NCBI GenBank assembly: GCA_008729055.1
Contig: SDUX01000004.1
Coordinates: 372,001-436,000, forward strand
Length of the DNA: 64,000 nucleotides
Origin: Pyropia haitanensis
Lineage: Eukaryota; Rhodophyta; Bangiophyceae; Bangiales; Bangiaceae
Direction: 5' to 3'
The translations under genes and the position numbers were made by a program. Shown here one piece after another: positions 40,580 to 50,790 of the stretch (within the stretch, counting starts at the first letter, position 1; every line of letters begins with the position of its first letter). The notes below the pieces were generated by a model that saw only the letters and a list, made by a program, of their open reading frames with translations, ran no database searches and was not told the origin of the DNA.

Positions 40580-41140
40580 GTGCGTCCGTGTATGAGTGAG
40601 GCGCTGAGCAAGGTAAGCTTCAAAGCGCAGAGCACAGTGTGTATGGTGGGTGAGTGTCCGAGACGTTCGTTGACTTGTCTTCGTGCGTGCTGCAGCTTCA
40701 GTGGCGGCGTCAACGGAGCTTGCGCCGTTGCGAGAAGAGTGGTGCGGGTCCGGATGGAAAGAGGTGTATAGGCCATGACGGCGATACAAGCAGAGATAGG
40801 AATAAGGACGCTAGATCCTCCCAAAGAAGAAAGAAAACTTCGACTCTTTTCGGAAGTTATTGAAGTACATGGTCATGAAAGAGTTACTTACGCATCGAAA
40901 TGATCGGGACATCTGTCCATCAGATCCATGGAGTTCAATGGGAGACTTACTTTGATTGACGTCGGTCGGTCGTTCGTGGGCTCTCGGCGTCGGCACCCTC
41001 TGATCGACCAGACTGGACGTCGATTGCCTCTCTGCCCTTGACGCCGCCTCCATTGGGGACGGCGTCGTTCTTGGGGCGGATTCTGCCGCGCACTGCGCCG
41101 TCTCGTCCTCAGCTACCGCCGTCCTTCGTGGTGCTTCATC
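40580..41140. promoter_or_regulatory. upstream region of uL15
   Basis: Lower-GC DNA with no gene recognised, ending at the start codon of the ribosomal protein gene. The last 100 bases before the ATG are pyrimidine-rich in places. Promoter placement is inferred from position only. Confidence 0.4.
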
Positions 41141-42099
41141 ATGGTATGTTTCCTGCGCAGCGTGTGAGCGGCGTGCGGCTGCTTTGATGCTCGACCGCCT
41201 GAGGTGCTCATCTGCGCCACGGTCGCTGTGGACGTCATTCGGCCCGCTGCTGCCGCGTGGGCCTGAGCATGACGCTATCTGGCGGGGTGGTATTGCCGGG
41301 ATTGTTGCTTAAGGATCATCGTGCTGACGACGTTTTTCTATTCCTACGCCCCGTCGGCTTTGTCGTTGCCCCGCGTTCATGTTCTTTCGCGTGTTTTCGC
41401 GTGTTGTTCATGGCCCCCTTCCGATCGTGTAGCCGACCCGTCTGCATAAGAACCGCAAAAAGCGGGGGCACGTGTCCGCGGGCCATGGCCGTGTTGGCAA
41501 GCACCGCAAGCATCCTGCCGGTCGCGGTAACGCCGGTGGTCTCCACCACCACCGTATCCTGTTTGACAAGTTCCATCCTGGGTACTTCGGCAAGGTGGGC
41601 ATGAGGCACTTCCACAAGACGGCCCAGAAGTATTACTGCCCGTCTATGAACATTGATCGGTACGTTGTAATATGCATGCCTTTGACTGGTTGATCACCTT
41701 ATCGTACAACTGGACGCGCAGAGTAGGACGGGGTGCTACCCTGCGACGCTGAACTCTGTTGTGTGCTGTCCTAGTTGCGAATGAAGCAGCTATTCATGCC
41801 GTCTTGTGTGCAATGACTGATGCTGGTGCTGGTTGTGTATGTTTACTTGTACCTTGTTGACTATGCCTTGTTCCCCCTTGTGCAGCCTCTGGACGCTTGT
41901 GAGCGCGGATGTGAGGAAGGAGCACGCGACGAAGACTGACGTGGCCCCCGTCATTGACGTGACTCAGTCGGGCTACTTCAAGGTTCTTGGGAAGGGCGAT
42001 CTTCCCCGCCAGCCGCTCATTGTGAAGGCCAAGTTCTTCTCGAAGCTTGCAGAGAAGAAGATCCGCGACGTGGGTGGGGTGTGCATCCTGACGGCATAG
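41141..42099 (+). CDS. RPL27A: 60S ribosomal protein uL15 (L27a/L28), three exons
   Basis: The 147-aa product is a core protein of the large ribosomal subunit. Exon 1 contributes only the ATG (41141-41143). Intron 1 (41144-41432, donor GTATGT, acceptor GTGTAG) is followed by exon 2 (41433-41659), encoding [40 protein letters not shown] and [16 protein letters not shown]. Intron 2 (41660-41885, donor GTACGT, acceptor TTGTGCAG) splits the Arg codon of NIDR-LWTLVS. Exon 3 (41886-42099) encodes [19 protein letters not shown] and [20 protein letters not shown]. The total of 444 coding bases is in frame and matches the family length. Codon use is less GC-extreme than in most neighbours, as often seen for highly expressed genes. 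Confidence 0.97.
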
Positions 42100-43092
42100 A
42101 ACGATCGGTTCCGTATGGTTTTGTCTGCGACCGGCGTAGCCGCCGCCCACGCCGTTTGTGAGCTCAGCTTACGCTGCGGTTTTGCTCGCGACGAGGGTGT
42201 AGCGCGTAGGTTTCACATCTGCGTTTTCCCATGTTTTCTCCGTATTGTGGATTCACAGCGTCATGGCAAACACATGGCTTGGCGGCACCGCCTCCCAGTC
42301 AGTTCGTTTTGCGCCACCGTCGCACCCGCCGGCCGCCACCACCCACCGCGTCCACGCTTGAAGACCGCTGTCACCCGCTCCCGCCTCTGGGTGATGCCGC
42401 CCCTATCGTTGCCGCCGCGTAGGCGGCGCCCGTCGGTGCCACCCTGCCCCCCACGCCGCCCCCACCCTCTCACCCTCGCCTCCGTCCGCCGCGTACGCTT
42501 CTGCTGCTCTCCTCCCGCTGCTTTCCCGCCAGAAACTCACCACGCCCGCCTTCCCCCCTGTCGACGGCGACTCGTCGCCGGCTGGCGTTAAGCTCGGCGT
42601 GCCGTCCGCACGTGTCGCTGCCGCCGCCACCGCCACTACCTTCGTGACGCCCCTATACGGTTGCGGGGGTGGGCAACGGCAGCGGCCTGCCGGGCGGAGC
42701 CGCCTCCGCCGCCGCCGCCTCCGCCGCCACTGGGCAGCCAACCTGCTGCGGCGGCGACAGTTGCAGCGGACCACAGACTCGTTGCGGCGGGGGAGTCTTC
42801 AGAGGCCGCCGCCGTCACTGCCATCCCTGCCGTGAAGCCGGCTGCAGTCGGATTCGGGAGGGGGGCGGTGACGGTCGCGCCCACCGGGCGGGACGCCCGC
42901 CCTGTTGCCGCAGGTGACGATGGCGGGCGGCAGCGACGGGTGGCGCGGCCGGCAGTGGGGTGGGTATCGTCGGCACCACCACTGCGCCGTGGAGGGGCGG
43001 GGGCCCTTTCCACCCCTCCTGGCCTGTGTTCACAACAGAATGGGCGCTCTCAGAGGACCAAGTGGGCGGCGATGTCACTGTGCTCTTGCACC
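42100..43092. other. convergent spacer, possible unrecognised exon
   Basis: Lies between the 3' ends of uL15 and RPA43. One plus-strand stretch after an acceptor-like CCCGCCAG near 42533 reads coherently (KLTTPAFPPVDGDSSPAGVK), but I could not build an in-phase gene around it. The remainder is CCG-rich. Confidence 0.3.
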
Positions 43093-44456
43093 CTACACAT
43101 TGCCCGCTCCGCCGTGTCCACCGCCCAGTTCGGCGAGGGCGTCCCCCCATCCACCTTCACCCCCTGCTCCAACCCCCTCCATGGCCAGCGCTTCAGCCGC
43201 AGACGCACCGTCGGCACTGTCGACGTCAGACACGCCGTCGCTGCCGTCGCTGTTGCCGCTGCCGTCTCTGTCGTCGGCGCCCCCACCACCAACGTTGCCC
43301 TCTCCGGCCACCTCTTCCGTCGCCATGCCCCCCCCTCTGCGCTTGCCTCGTGTCGTCGACGCTGGTGATGGCAATTCCTTCCCTTTTGGCGGCGGCCTCG
43401 GCGCCCGCACCTCTGCCGCAAACGACGCGTACGCGTCCGACACCCACTGCCCTCTCGCCGTCGACTCTGGCCCATCCGCCTCCTCCCAGTCCAGTTCGTC
43501 AGCGGTGCCATCCTCATCGGGCAGCACTCCCGCACCGGGGACGGACAGGGAGCCTCGGATGTGGAAGAGCCCGGCCGGCGTGTGACGCGTGTCGAGTACC
43601 GACAGCAGCACCATCGTGCCCACAGCAACAGGAGGGGGCGCACCGCCAGCAGCGATAGTGGAAGCGGACGGCGCCCACGTGGCGGCCGCGACGTTAGGAA
43701 TGTAGGAAGAGGGGGCGTCTGCTAGCGCAATGACGGCGTGGAAGACGCGGAGGACCGAGACACCGATGTGGTCCGCCGCCTGGGCAAGAGGAGCGGGGGA
43801 GAAGTTCACGCAAGTTGGTGTGACAACAGGCAGTCGAGCGACGGAACAGTGAACCCCACAGCAGCCGTAAGCACCCGCAACTTCGTACGTACACCGTGAG
43901 TATGCCGCCGCCAAGCACGAATATTCCCACGTCAGGAGTGCAATCCCCTTCTCTGAACGTCAAAGCGAGCTCAGCAACAACGGAGGCAAGCACGCTCATG
44001 CGCAACCCCGCTTCGCCCGCGCATGTCTGTCCATAGGCATGTGTCCGCTAGCCCTCCCGTCCCAACGGTCCATACAATGAAGTTCACAACACCTCGTAAC
44101 AAGGCTCCTGATGGCGGAGAAAACACCAACAGCGATACCCGTCCGCGCACGTGCACGTAAGCAGATGCTGCGGGTAGGTGGCCGGTCGGCTCCACGGCCA
44201 TCACCCCCGCGCCAGAGGCCCCACCGCGGCCAGCTCCAGCGCGGGGCAGTGCCGCCACCACGACCCCACCCAGCGGTGGCACATAACGCAACAGCGCTGG
44301 CTCAAGTGACGCCGCCGCCGCAGCGGCAGCGACGCCAGCTCGACCGCCCGCAAGCGCTGCGGGCGGAAGCGCCACCACCACCGACGCGTCGACGGTGCGC
44401 CAGACAGAGGACGGGACGGCGGCAGACGCCGGGCGGGGAGGTAAAGGGCGCCCCAT
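43093..44456 (-). CDS. RPA43: RNA polymerase I subunit RPA43, two exons
   Basis: RPA43 forms the RPA43-RPA14 stalk of RNA polymerase I and contacts the initiation factor Rrn3/TIF-IA. Exon 1 (44456-44076) starts at the ATG of MGRPLPPRPASAAVPSSVWR and has the N-terminal stalk fold ending VSLLVFSPPSGALLRGVVNF-I. The intron (44075-43780, donor GTATGG, acceptor CCCAG) is followed in phase 0 by AADHIGVSVLRVFHAVIALA and GTMVLLSVLDTRHTPAGLFH-IRG. These segments line up with the animal protein around its F-P-G-L-G-VN, SSHIG-GCFNA and GVFCIRG-L positions. A 130-residue acidic Gly/Asp/Ser tail closes the 355-aa protein. Because the gene is split and diverged it is easy to miss; homology rests on those aligned motifs and on overall length (about 340 in animals). 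Confidence 0.85.
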
Positions 44457-44721
44457 GGCAGAACGAGAGGGAGACCAAGACGGAGGCGGTTCCGCTTGGT
44501 TGCATACAACGGGCACGCGACCGCGCCGCCGCGATCCACGGCCAAGACGTGGCTGACCAGCCGAAAAGTACGCGACTTGTTTTTTTGAGTCACACAGATC
44601 CTCTCTCTTTAAAAGCTGAAAGTAGAGGATCAACAAAGCGTGCACATGCTCACTGCAGTTCTCCGCGCTTCAGGCTCGCGTCTTCTAGCTAGTCCTCGCG
44701 CTCATACGTTCGCGCACGATA

Positions 44722-44958
44722 AGCAGCACACGCGGCACACCACTGTAGAGTGGTGACCTCCGCTCCATCCGTCCAGGAACATCACCAGGTGATGCGGTCG
44801 CTCAATACGCCAGCCGCTGTAGTACCCCTCCAACCGGAAGGAAAGCACACTCATCCGTGACACCCCACAACGCCCAAGCCGCGTAGCTGCGGTAAGGACG
44901 ACACACTTCCAGCAGACGCTCCAGGTCCTCGTTCGTCATCAGCGGAGGCTGGAAAGCC
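44722..44958 (-). repeat. right arm of inverted repeat
   Basis: Reverse-complement partner of 40343-40579. It contains the last 50 codons of the glycosylase gene and its 3' flank. The arms enclose about 4.1 kb carrying uL15 and RPA43. Confidence 0.9.
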
Positions 44959-46730
44959 GTCACCTTAGTCGTGTTGGCCGGACCTTGAGCGGAGACGGCA
45001 GCCTCCGAGGCGAGCGAGACAGTCTTGACAAGGGCGTCGTCTCTGGTCTTGGACTGGGCCTTGGCCGGAGCCTTCCCGCTGAATGGCGCTGCATGCTCGA
45101 CCGAGGCTTTGACCCTCCCGGCAGCGCACTCCGCCTGACTTGCGGCCGCGGCTGGCTTCCCCCACAGAGCTGCCGCCACCCGGCGCAGCGTCAGATCCCC
45201 AACCGGCAGAACATCGGGCTGTTCGAAGCAAAACATGCGGACCATAGCAGCCGTCCAGGTGCCCACGCCGGGCAACGCACACAGCGCAGCGTTCACCTCC
45301 TCGTCGTCAAGCAGTTCCAAACGAGCGTCCAGTCCGTCGTGCACACAAGCTTCTGCGGCGCTCAAAATGTAGCGCGCCTTGACGCCCGACACGCCCACAC
45401 CGCGTACTCGGTCGATGCCCAGATTCAGTACACCCTCGGCCGTCAGGGGCGGATAATCCAACGAGCCTTCGGTGCCAGCAGTGTCGACCGGCACGTTGGG
45501 GTAGAGCATCGCACCCAACCGGGCGTACATGACTCCAGCTGTAGCGCCGTTGACCTGCTGGTACAGAATGGTCCGGGTGAGAGCATCAAAGAGAGGGACC
45601 CGGCGAAACGGAGTGTAGTGGTGGGGTGGGACGAGAGGCACATCCCACGGTGGGGTGAATGCACCAGGCGCCGTAAGCAGGCGAGCTACCTGTGGGGCCA
45701 CCTGCTGCAGATGGGTCACCGCCGCCGCCAGTCGGGCTGCCCGTTGGGAGTCGGATAGAAAGCCAGGGGTCCGCCCCAACTCCCTGCCAGTGTTGCCAAC
45801 CGATCGTAGTGCTCGAGGGGAGTCACGACGCCCTGTGTTCGGCGCCTTAGCAGTCCGTGTGGCTGGAGTCACCGTCGTCTGGCGTCTTTTCTTCAGCGCT
45901 GGTACAGCCGCCTGGATGGCCTGGTCAGCCTGGGGAACCGGCCCGACATCAGATGCGACACCAGGCGGCAGCAGCACTGCCTTGGCAACCCCGAGTACAG
46001 CAGCACCTTGATGATGAGGAGCCGCCTCCCGCCGCGCAGCAAGACGCTTAGATGCCCTAATCGGCGGGCCTGTCCAGGCCGACGAGGGACGGCCCGTCTG
46101 GTTGCGAGAAAGGCTTCGCACCCGGTCCTCAGGGGCAGGGACAGTGGACGAACCAAGCGGCAGAGAGCTCATAACTTCACCCATCCGAACGGGCGGACCG
46201 GGAAGGACCGCACGAGGAGACTTGGCAGGCGCCGCGCGCCGCTCGGACGGCCCCACCACCGTTGGCGTGACCAAAGCAGCTGGAGAAGGGGGCGGCGGCT
46301 GCGACAGAGGCGCCGAATTTGCATCCGCACCAACATCGTCAGCCGCCAACGTCCGCGGCAGCGAGCGAGCCACCCGGGTTGCAGCTGCAAGACGCTTGCT
46401 CACGCGCAAGGGACGACCGAGAGCGGCCGCACGAGGAGACTTGGCAGGCGCCGCGCGCCGCTCGGACGGCCCCACCACCGTTGGCGTGACCAAAGCAGCT
46501 GGAGAAGGGGGCGGCGGCTGCGACAGGGGCGCCGAATTTGCATCCGCACCAACATCGTCAGCCGCCAACGTCCGCGGCAGCGAGCGAGCCGTCTGGGTTG
46601 CAGCTGCAAGACGCTTGCTCACGCGCTTGGGAAGACCGGCAGAGGCCACACGCGGAGACTTGGCAGACATAGCACGTAGCTGAGACGGCGCTGTGGGCAA
46701 TAGAGCTGCCCCGGCTAGGTTAGCCATCAT
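44802..46730 (-). CDS. DNA-3-methyladenine glycosylase, AlkA/Mag type
   Basis: HhH-GPD glycosylases excise alkylated bases in base-excision repair. The 642-aa protein begins at the first in-frame ATG (MMANLAGAALLPTAP); the ATG at 46670 is an alternative. Residues 20-330 are a basic, Pro-rich region with two exact 73-residue repeats and further copies of a SPRxxxxGxPxRxSKRLAA motif, likely DNA-binding or nuclear. The catalytic domain follows: DALTRTILYQQVNGATAGVM, GVGVSGVKARYILSAAEA, the helix-hairpin-helix LPGVGTWTAAMVRMFCF, and the active-site Asp in LPVGDLTLRRVAAALW. A 70-residue low-complexity insertion separates this from the final helix CRPYRSYAAWALWG, which is part of the family fold. 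The last 50 codons form one arm of the inverted repeat. Confidence 0.93.
   Translation of the reverse strand: MMANLAGAALLPTAPSQLRAMSAKSPRVASAGLPKRVSKRLAAATQTARSLPRTLAADDVGADANSAPLSQPPPPSPAALVTPTVVGPSERRAAPAKSPRAAALGRPLRVSKRLAAATRVARSLPRTLAADDVGADANSAPLSQPPPPSPAALVTPTVVGPSERRAAPAKSPRAVLPGPPVRMGEVMSSLPLGSSTVPAPEDRVRSLSRNQTGRPSSAWTGPPIRASKRLAARREAAPHHQGAAVLGVAKAVLLPPGVASDVGPVPQADQAIQAAVPALKKRRQTTVTPATRTAKAPNTGRRDSPRALRSVGNTGRELGRTPGFLSDSQRAARLAAAVTHLQQVAPQVARLLTAPGAFTPPWDVPLVPPHHYTPFRRVPLFDALTRTILYQQVNGATAGVMYARLGAMLYPNVPVDTAGTEGSLDYPPLTAEGVLNLGIDRVRGVGVSGVKARYILSAAEACVHDGLDARLELLDDEEVNAALCALPGVGTWTAAMVRMFCFEQPDVLPVGDLTLRRVAAALWGKPAAAASQAECAAGRVKASVEHAAPFSGKAPAKAQSKTRDDALVKTVSLASEAAVSAQGPANTTKVTAFQPPLMTNEDLERLLEVCRPYRSYAAWALWGVTDECAFLPVGGVLQRLAY
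46208..46645 (-). repeat. 219-bp coding tandem repeat, two copies
   Basis: Two copies of a 219-bp (73-codon) unit begin near 46208 and 46427 and are nearly identical over their length. They encode the N-terminal duplication of the glycosylase. High DNA identity indicates recent duplication or homogenisation. Confidence 0.88.
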
Positions 46731-47547
46731 GAGGGCCGCGCCAAAAGGACGGCCAAAAACAACCGCCGGGGGAAGAAGGTCAAGACGACAGAGGTGAGAG
46801 CAGTCGCTGCGATGGGAACAATGCCACGGGTGCGGGAAGGGGGGGTACCCGAGGAGAGGGCACGTTCGGCGACGACCAATGCAGAGCAAGCACCAGTAGG
46901 TGCCAGCAGAAGTGCTGCAACGCGGGTTTTAAACACACTGCACAAGTCATAGTAGCAAACGCCCCTCATCGAAAGACGGAGTGCAGACCTAGGCCACCAG
47001 GCACCCGACAGCCGCGACGCTACTGGCGCTAGTACCCTCTCCATGCAAATTGGGTAAGCAGCAGCAGCAGCAGAATGCAAGCCCGCATGCGGGGGAAGGA
47101 AAGCTCCTAGCTTGCCACAAACCTCCGAGGGGAACACCGCAGACCGTGTCAGTTCTTCATCGGGGTGCTTGTCGTAGCGACAGACGGGTTCTGCTCGGAT
47201 GCATCGGCGAGGTACCTCATCGGCGCTCGGCCGGTGGGAATGACACGCAGCATGCCTTCTTATCATGAATATTCGACGGACTGGGACGAGAACTTCAAGT
47301 GACAGTCCAAATATGTTCATTTTCACTATCAAATCCTCGCTGCAGTTACATCAACACGTGGCAAAGTGCGCGCTCCTCGCTGTCTCCCACTGTGCCCCCG
47401 TCTCCATCGTGCGGCCATCCCTGTCCTGCCGCTTTCTTTCGCTCTTTCCAGGCACCGTTCTGCATCACTCTGTTCCCCCTGCTGTACCTTGCCTCGCGCT
47501 TCGTGGTTTTTGCTCTGGGCGACTGCACGCGTGCATGCTTGGTTGCG
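46731..47547. promoter_or_regulatory. divergent promoter region, glycosylase / ADA2
   Basis: Separates the divergent starts of the glycosylase (minus) and ADA2 (plus). AT-richer DNA at 47260-47345 (CATGAATATTC, CAAATATGTTC, TTTTCACTATC) is the best promoter candidate. Open frame continues into both sides without protein-like content. Confidence 0.4.
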
Positions 47548-49251
47548 ATGGATGCGTCTCGCCATGACGCCGGCGGCCACAGCGAAGCCTCTCCCGCCCC
47601 TGCTGATGGTGCGGCTGGCAGTAGTACGGCTGGTGCCAGCGGCGGGGGCGTGCGGCCCAAGCGGGCACGCGCCAAGTCGGACAAGCCCCGCTCCAAGGAT
47701 GACTCGGAGACGCTGGCGCGCTTCCACTGCAACTACTGCAAGCGGGACTTGAGCGCTGCTATCCGTGCTCGCTGCGCTGTGTGTGCCGACTATGACTTGT
47801 GTCTCGACTGCTTCTCCGTGGGCGCCACTCTATCACCGCACAAACCAGACCATGATTACCGGCTGATTGAAGTGGTGTCAACCCCCGTCTATGCCGAAGG
47901 CTGGGGCGCTGACGAGGAGGAGCGCCTCCTAGAGGGCCTCGAGCTCTATGGCGTAGGAAATTGGGAGGAGGTGGCCAAGGTTATCCGCACCAAAAACTCG
48001 GCCGAGGCTGAGGCCCATTTCCGCACCACCTGCCTGCAAGCACCCACCGCGCCGCTGCCTGACATTAGCCGCATTCTTCCCGCGGTGCCGCCAACAGACC
48101 AAGACGGGGCTGATGCGGACGTAGATGCAAAGTGCCTGCGCGTCATGCACCTTCACCAGGTGGAGGAGGCGTGTGGGTGGATGCCCCTCCGCGGGGACTT
48201 TACGTATGAGTGGGACCAGGACGCCGAGGAGATTATTGCGGACATGGAGCTGCTGCACGAGGATACTCCCGAAGAGGCAGAAATGAAGCTGCGGGTCCTC
48301 CAAATCTACTCTGCCAAGCTAGACGAGCGTGCCTTCCGCAAGGAGTTTGTGGTCAGCCGTAACCTGCTCGACTTCAAGGCCGCCGCGGCGGCTGACAAGA
48401 AGCGGCCGCGGGAGGAGCGGGAACTCTCGCACCGGCTCCGGCCGTTCCTGCGTTTCCACTCTGATGGGGACCACCGTCGACTGCTGGCTGACCTGGCGGA
48501 GGACCGTGCGCTGCGGCACAAAGTTGATAAGCTCCGCTACGCTCGCGCGTTGGGTGCGTGTACCCTCGAAGATGCCCACCGAGTGACCGCCTCCCTGCCG
48601 GCGTCGGTGCTATCCCCGTCAGCTTCGTCGGTCAAGGCAGATGTGGCTGCCACGGCGGCGGCCACGGCGGTACCGGCTGCGGCGCCGCCGCCACCTGGAC
48701 GGCGTGGGAAGAAGAGCGTGGCCGCCTTGTCGGCTGCCGGGTCGCCGGCTGCGCGGGCGGCGGCGACCGCGGCTGCCGCCACCGCTGCAGCCGCTGCGGC
48801 GACCGGCGCGGGAAGCAATGGCAGTGGCGGCACTGACAGCAAAGGCACCGTCGGTAACGGCGATGCCGTCGATGCCATCAATGGCGGCGGCAGTGGCGGT
48901 GGCGGGAGTGGCGGCAGCGGCAAGGTCCGCGCGGCCGCCGCTCCTCTTGATGTGCGTCAGATGGCCGGGGCGGACCTGTTGTCCCGGACGGAGCTGGACC
49001 TGGTCGTGGCGGTCAAGGTGTCCCCCCACCAGTACCTTTTGGTTAAGGAGGCGCTCGTGCGGGAGGCGGCCCGCGTCGGGTACGTGCGTAAGAAAGACGC
49101 CAAGCTGCTGGTGCGCCTCGAGCCGGTCAAAGTCAACAAGCTCTACGACTACATTGCGGGGGCGGGGTGGATTTCGACTGGACCGGGGGTGGGCGGGAGG
49201 GGTGGGAAGGGGGCCGCTGTGGGCTCGGTCCACGCGATGGCAACGGGCTGA
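47548..49251 (+). CDS. ADA2: transcriptional adaptor ADA2 (SAGA-type complex)
   Basis: ADA2 partners the GCN5 acetyltransferase in SAGA/ADA complexes and stimulates histone acetylation in the nucleus. The 567-aa product has the expected order. A ZZ zinc finger comes first (FHCNYCKRDLSAAIRARCAV and CADYDLCLDCFSVG, with distal His at SPHKPDHDYR). A SANT domain follows (GWGADEEERLLEGLELYGVG-NWEEVAKVI), then the central ADA2 region (DFTYEWDQDAEEIIADMELL). At the C-terminus is a SWIRM domain (LLSRTELDLVVAVKVSPHQY to KVNKLYDYIAGAGW). A long Ala/Gly/Ser linker of about 130 residues before SWIRM is a local expansion. The ATG at 47548 was chosen because upstream in-frame sequence (open to 47299) is Cys/Phe-rich and unlike the family. 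Confidence 0.95.
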   Translation: MDASRHDAGGHSEASPAPADGAAGSSTAGASGGGVRPKRARAKSDKPRSKDDSETLARFHCNYCKRDLSAAIRARCAVCADYDLCLDCFSVGATLSPHKPDHDYRLIEVVSTPVYAEGWGADEEERLLEGLELYGVGNWEEVAKVIRTKNSAEAEAHFRTTCLQAPTAPLPDISRILPAVPPTDQDGADADVDAKCLRVMHLHQVEEACGWMPLRGDFTYEWDQDAEEIIADMELLHEDTPEEAEMKLRVLQIYSAKLDERAFRKEFVVSRNLLDFKAAAAADKKRPREERELSHRLRPFLRFHSDGDHRRLLADLAEDRALRHKVDKLRYARALGACTLEDAHRVTASLPASVLSPSASSVKADVAATAAATAVPAAAPPPPGRRGKKSVAALSAAGSPAARAAATAAAATAAAAAATGAGSNGSGGTDSKGTVGNGDAVDAINGGGSGGGGSGGSGKVRAAAAPLDVRQMAGADLLSRTELDLVVAVKVSPHQYLLVKEALVREAARVGYVRKKDAKLLVRLEPVKVNKLYDYIAGAGWISTGPGVGGRGGKGAAVGSVHAMATG

Positions 49252-50339
49252 TTCGCGAGTGGAGCGGCGGCGGACTGTGGGGGGGGACAGCAGCCACACA
49301 ACCAGCTGTTGTTCCCTCTAGTTTTCTTTTTGTGGTGCAGGCTATCGTTGTTGCACCGTGCCGGTGCGCAGTACCCCACTATTCCCGTTTGCGGTGACTC
49401 ATGGTACCCACGCCTGGCGCGTGGGCGTGGCTGAGACCCGCTCCCCATGGCCGCCCCTGTCACCCGTGTGCACTTTCTCGGTGTGGCGGGCGGCACGCGT
49501 CGCGTATGCCTGTCGCAGTGGGCGTTGTGGGAGCCCCTGCCGCCCCTGCCGTGTTGTCTTGTCAGGAGTTGGCACAGCTCGCTGCGCGAGCGCCCCCCTT
49601 TCCAGTCGCGAGGAGTCACCCCGCGTGCAGCCCCGCGCGGCATCCACGCGCGCCAAAAGGCCGCCCTGTCCGGCATCGCGCTGCCGCACCCCGTCCCCCC
49701 GCCCCCCCGCCACCACCTCCCTGTAGGGCATGCGCCCGGCAGGGAGGGCGGCTCCCTCGCGTGATCTGCCTCCGCTTCGCCCCCCGCGACGGCACCCGGG
49801 CGTCACCGCCGAACCATTGCGCGACGTCGGGGCTCGAGTGGGCGGCGCGTTCGGGGATTGGAGGAGGGAAGAGACGGGGCGAGGGTGGGGAAAAGGAGAC
49901 TGCTGGTGGGGACAGCGAGAGGGGGAGCGGCTGGGCCGTTGCCGCGTGCCCCTGGCTGACCGCTGCTGCCGCGCGACACGGCGCTGGGGTGCGTGTGACG
50001 CGACCGCTGCCGGCTGCGGGCCGTGGCGGAGGCCGCGGGCGGCGGCGGCGGCGGCGGCAACGCCGCAGCGGTACCCGCCCGGCGCTGGCGGTCGCTCGCG
50101 CGCCCAGCGCGGGTGGGCACTCCCCGCGCCCAGCGCGGGTGCGCGCGCGCCCTTCGGTCCAAGACGCGGGGTGGGGGGGTGCCCACATCCCTGGGGGTGC
50201 GGCCACTGCCACTGCGACGGATTAGCAAGGGGGAGAGCGGGCTGCCGCGGCCGTGAAGTGGTCGGGAGAGCCCCCCACCATCGAGGGACAGCATGCTCTG
50301 ACAGCGGCGCCGCCCCCCCCCCTGTCGCGGTGCCCGGCT
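49252..50339. other. intergenic, GC-rich
   Basis: No gene supported. It includes two direct copies of CGCGCCCAGCGCGGGTG near 50100-50140. Confidence 0.4.
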
Positions 50340-50790
50340 GGTCGCAGCCGACCGCCGTCGAGCCGCCACCGCAGGGTGGCGGCCAAGTCCATCGATGGTG
50401 GTGGGGGCCGGCGCCGCGGCGGGGGTGACTAGACGACCGCCCCGCGGCACAACATGGCCTGGAAGAAAGGGCGGCCTTCACCAGAGGGGGAAAGGAAGCA
50501 CCGCCGTCATAGTGGCCTAGCCGCCGCGGCCGCCGTCGAGCCGCCTCTAGAAGGAGGCGGCCAAGACAACGGGTGGTGGATACGTGCGTTGCGGCGCAGG
50601 TGGGTCACCTGGCGTCACGATTGCCTGGAAAGCCGTTGCCCCCCCACCAGCTCGGGAACGTCGGGACCGGCGGCGCCCCCCTCGCGGTGGCCTGGCCGCC
50701 GTGGCCGCCGTCGAGCCGCTATAACAAGGAGTCGGCTATGTCAATGGTGGAGGGCCGACGACGCAGACAGGGCCAAGCCGACAAGTGTGA
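50340..50790. repeat. three degenerate copies of a ~177-bp tandem repeat
   Basis: The marker GCCGTCGAGCCGC occurs at about 50353, 50532 and 50707, each time followed by a GGCGGCCAAG or TCGGCTATG variant and TGGTGG, and preceded by GTGGCC. Between markers the units are only partly alike. Confidence 0.55.

Noticed and set aside
42533..42680. Possible exon after an acceptor-like site between uL15 and RPA43
   Set aside because: The nearest donors do not join in phase, so no gene model could be supported.
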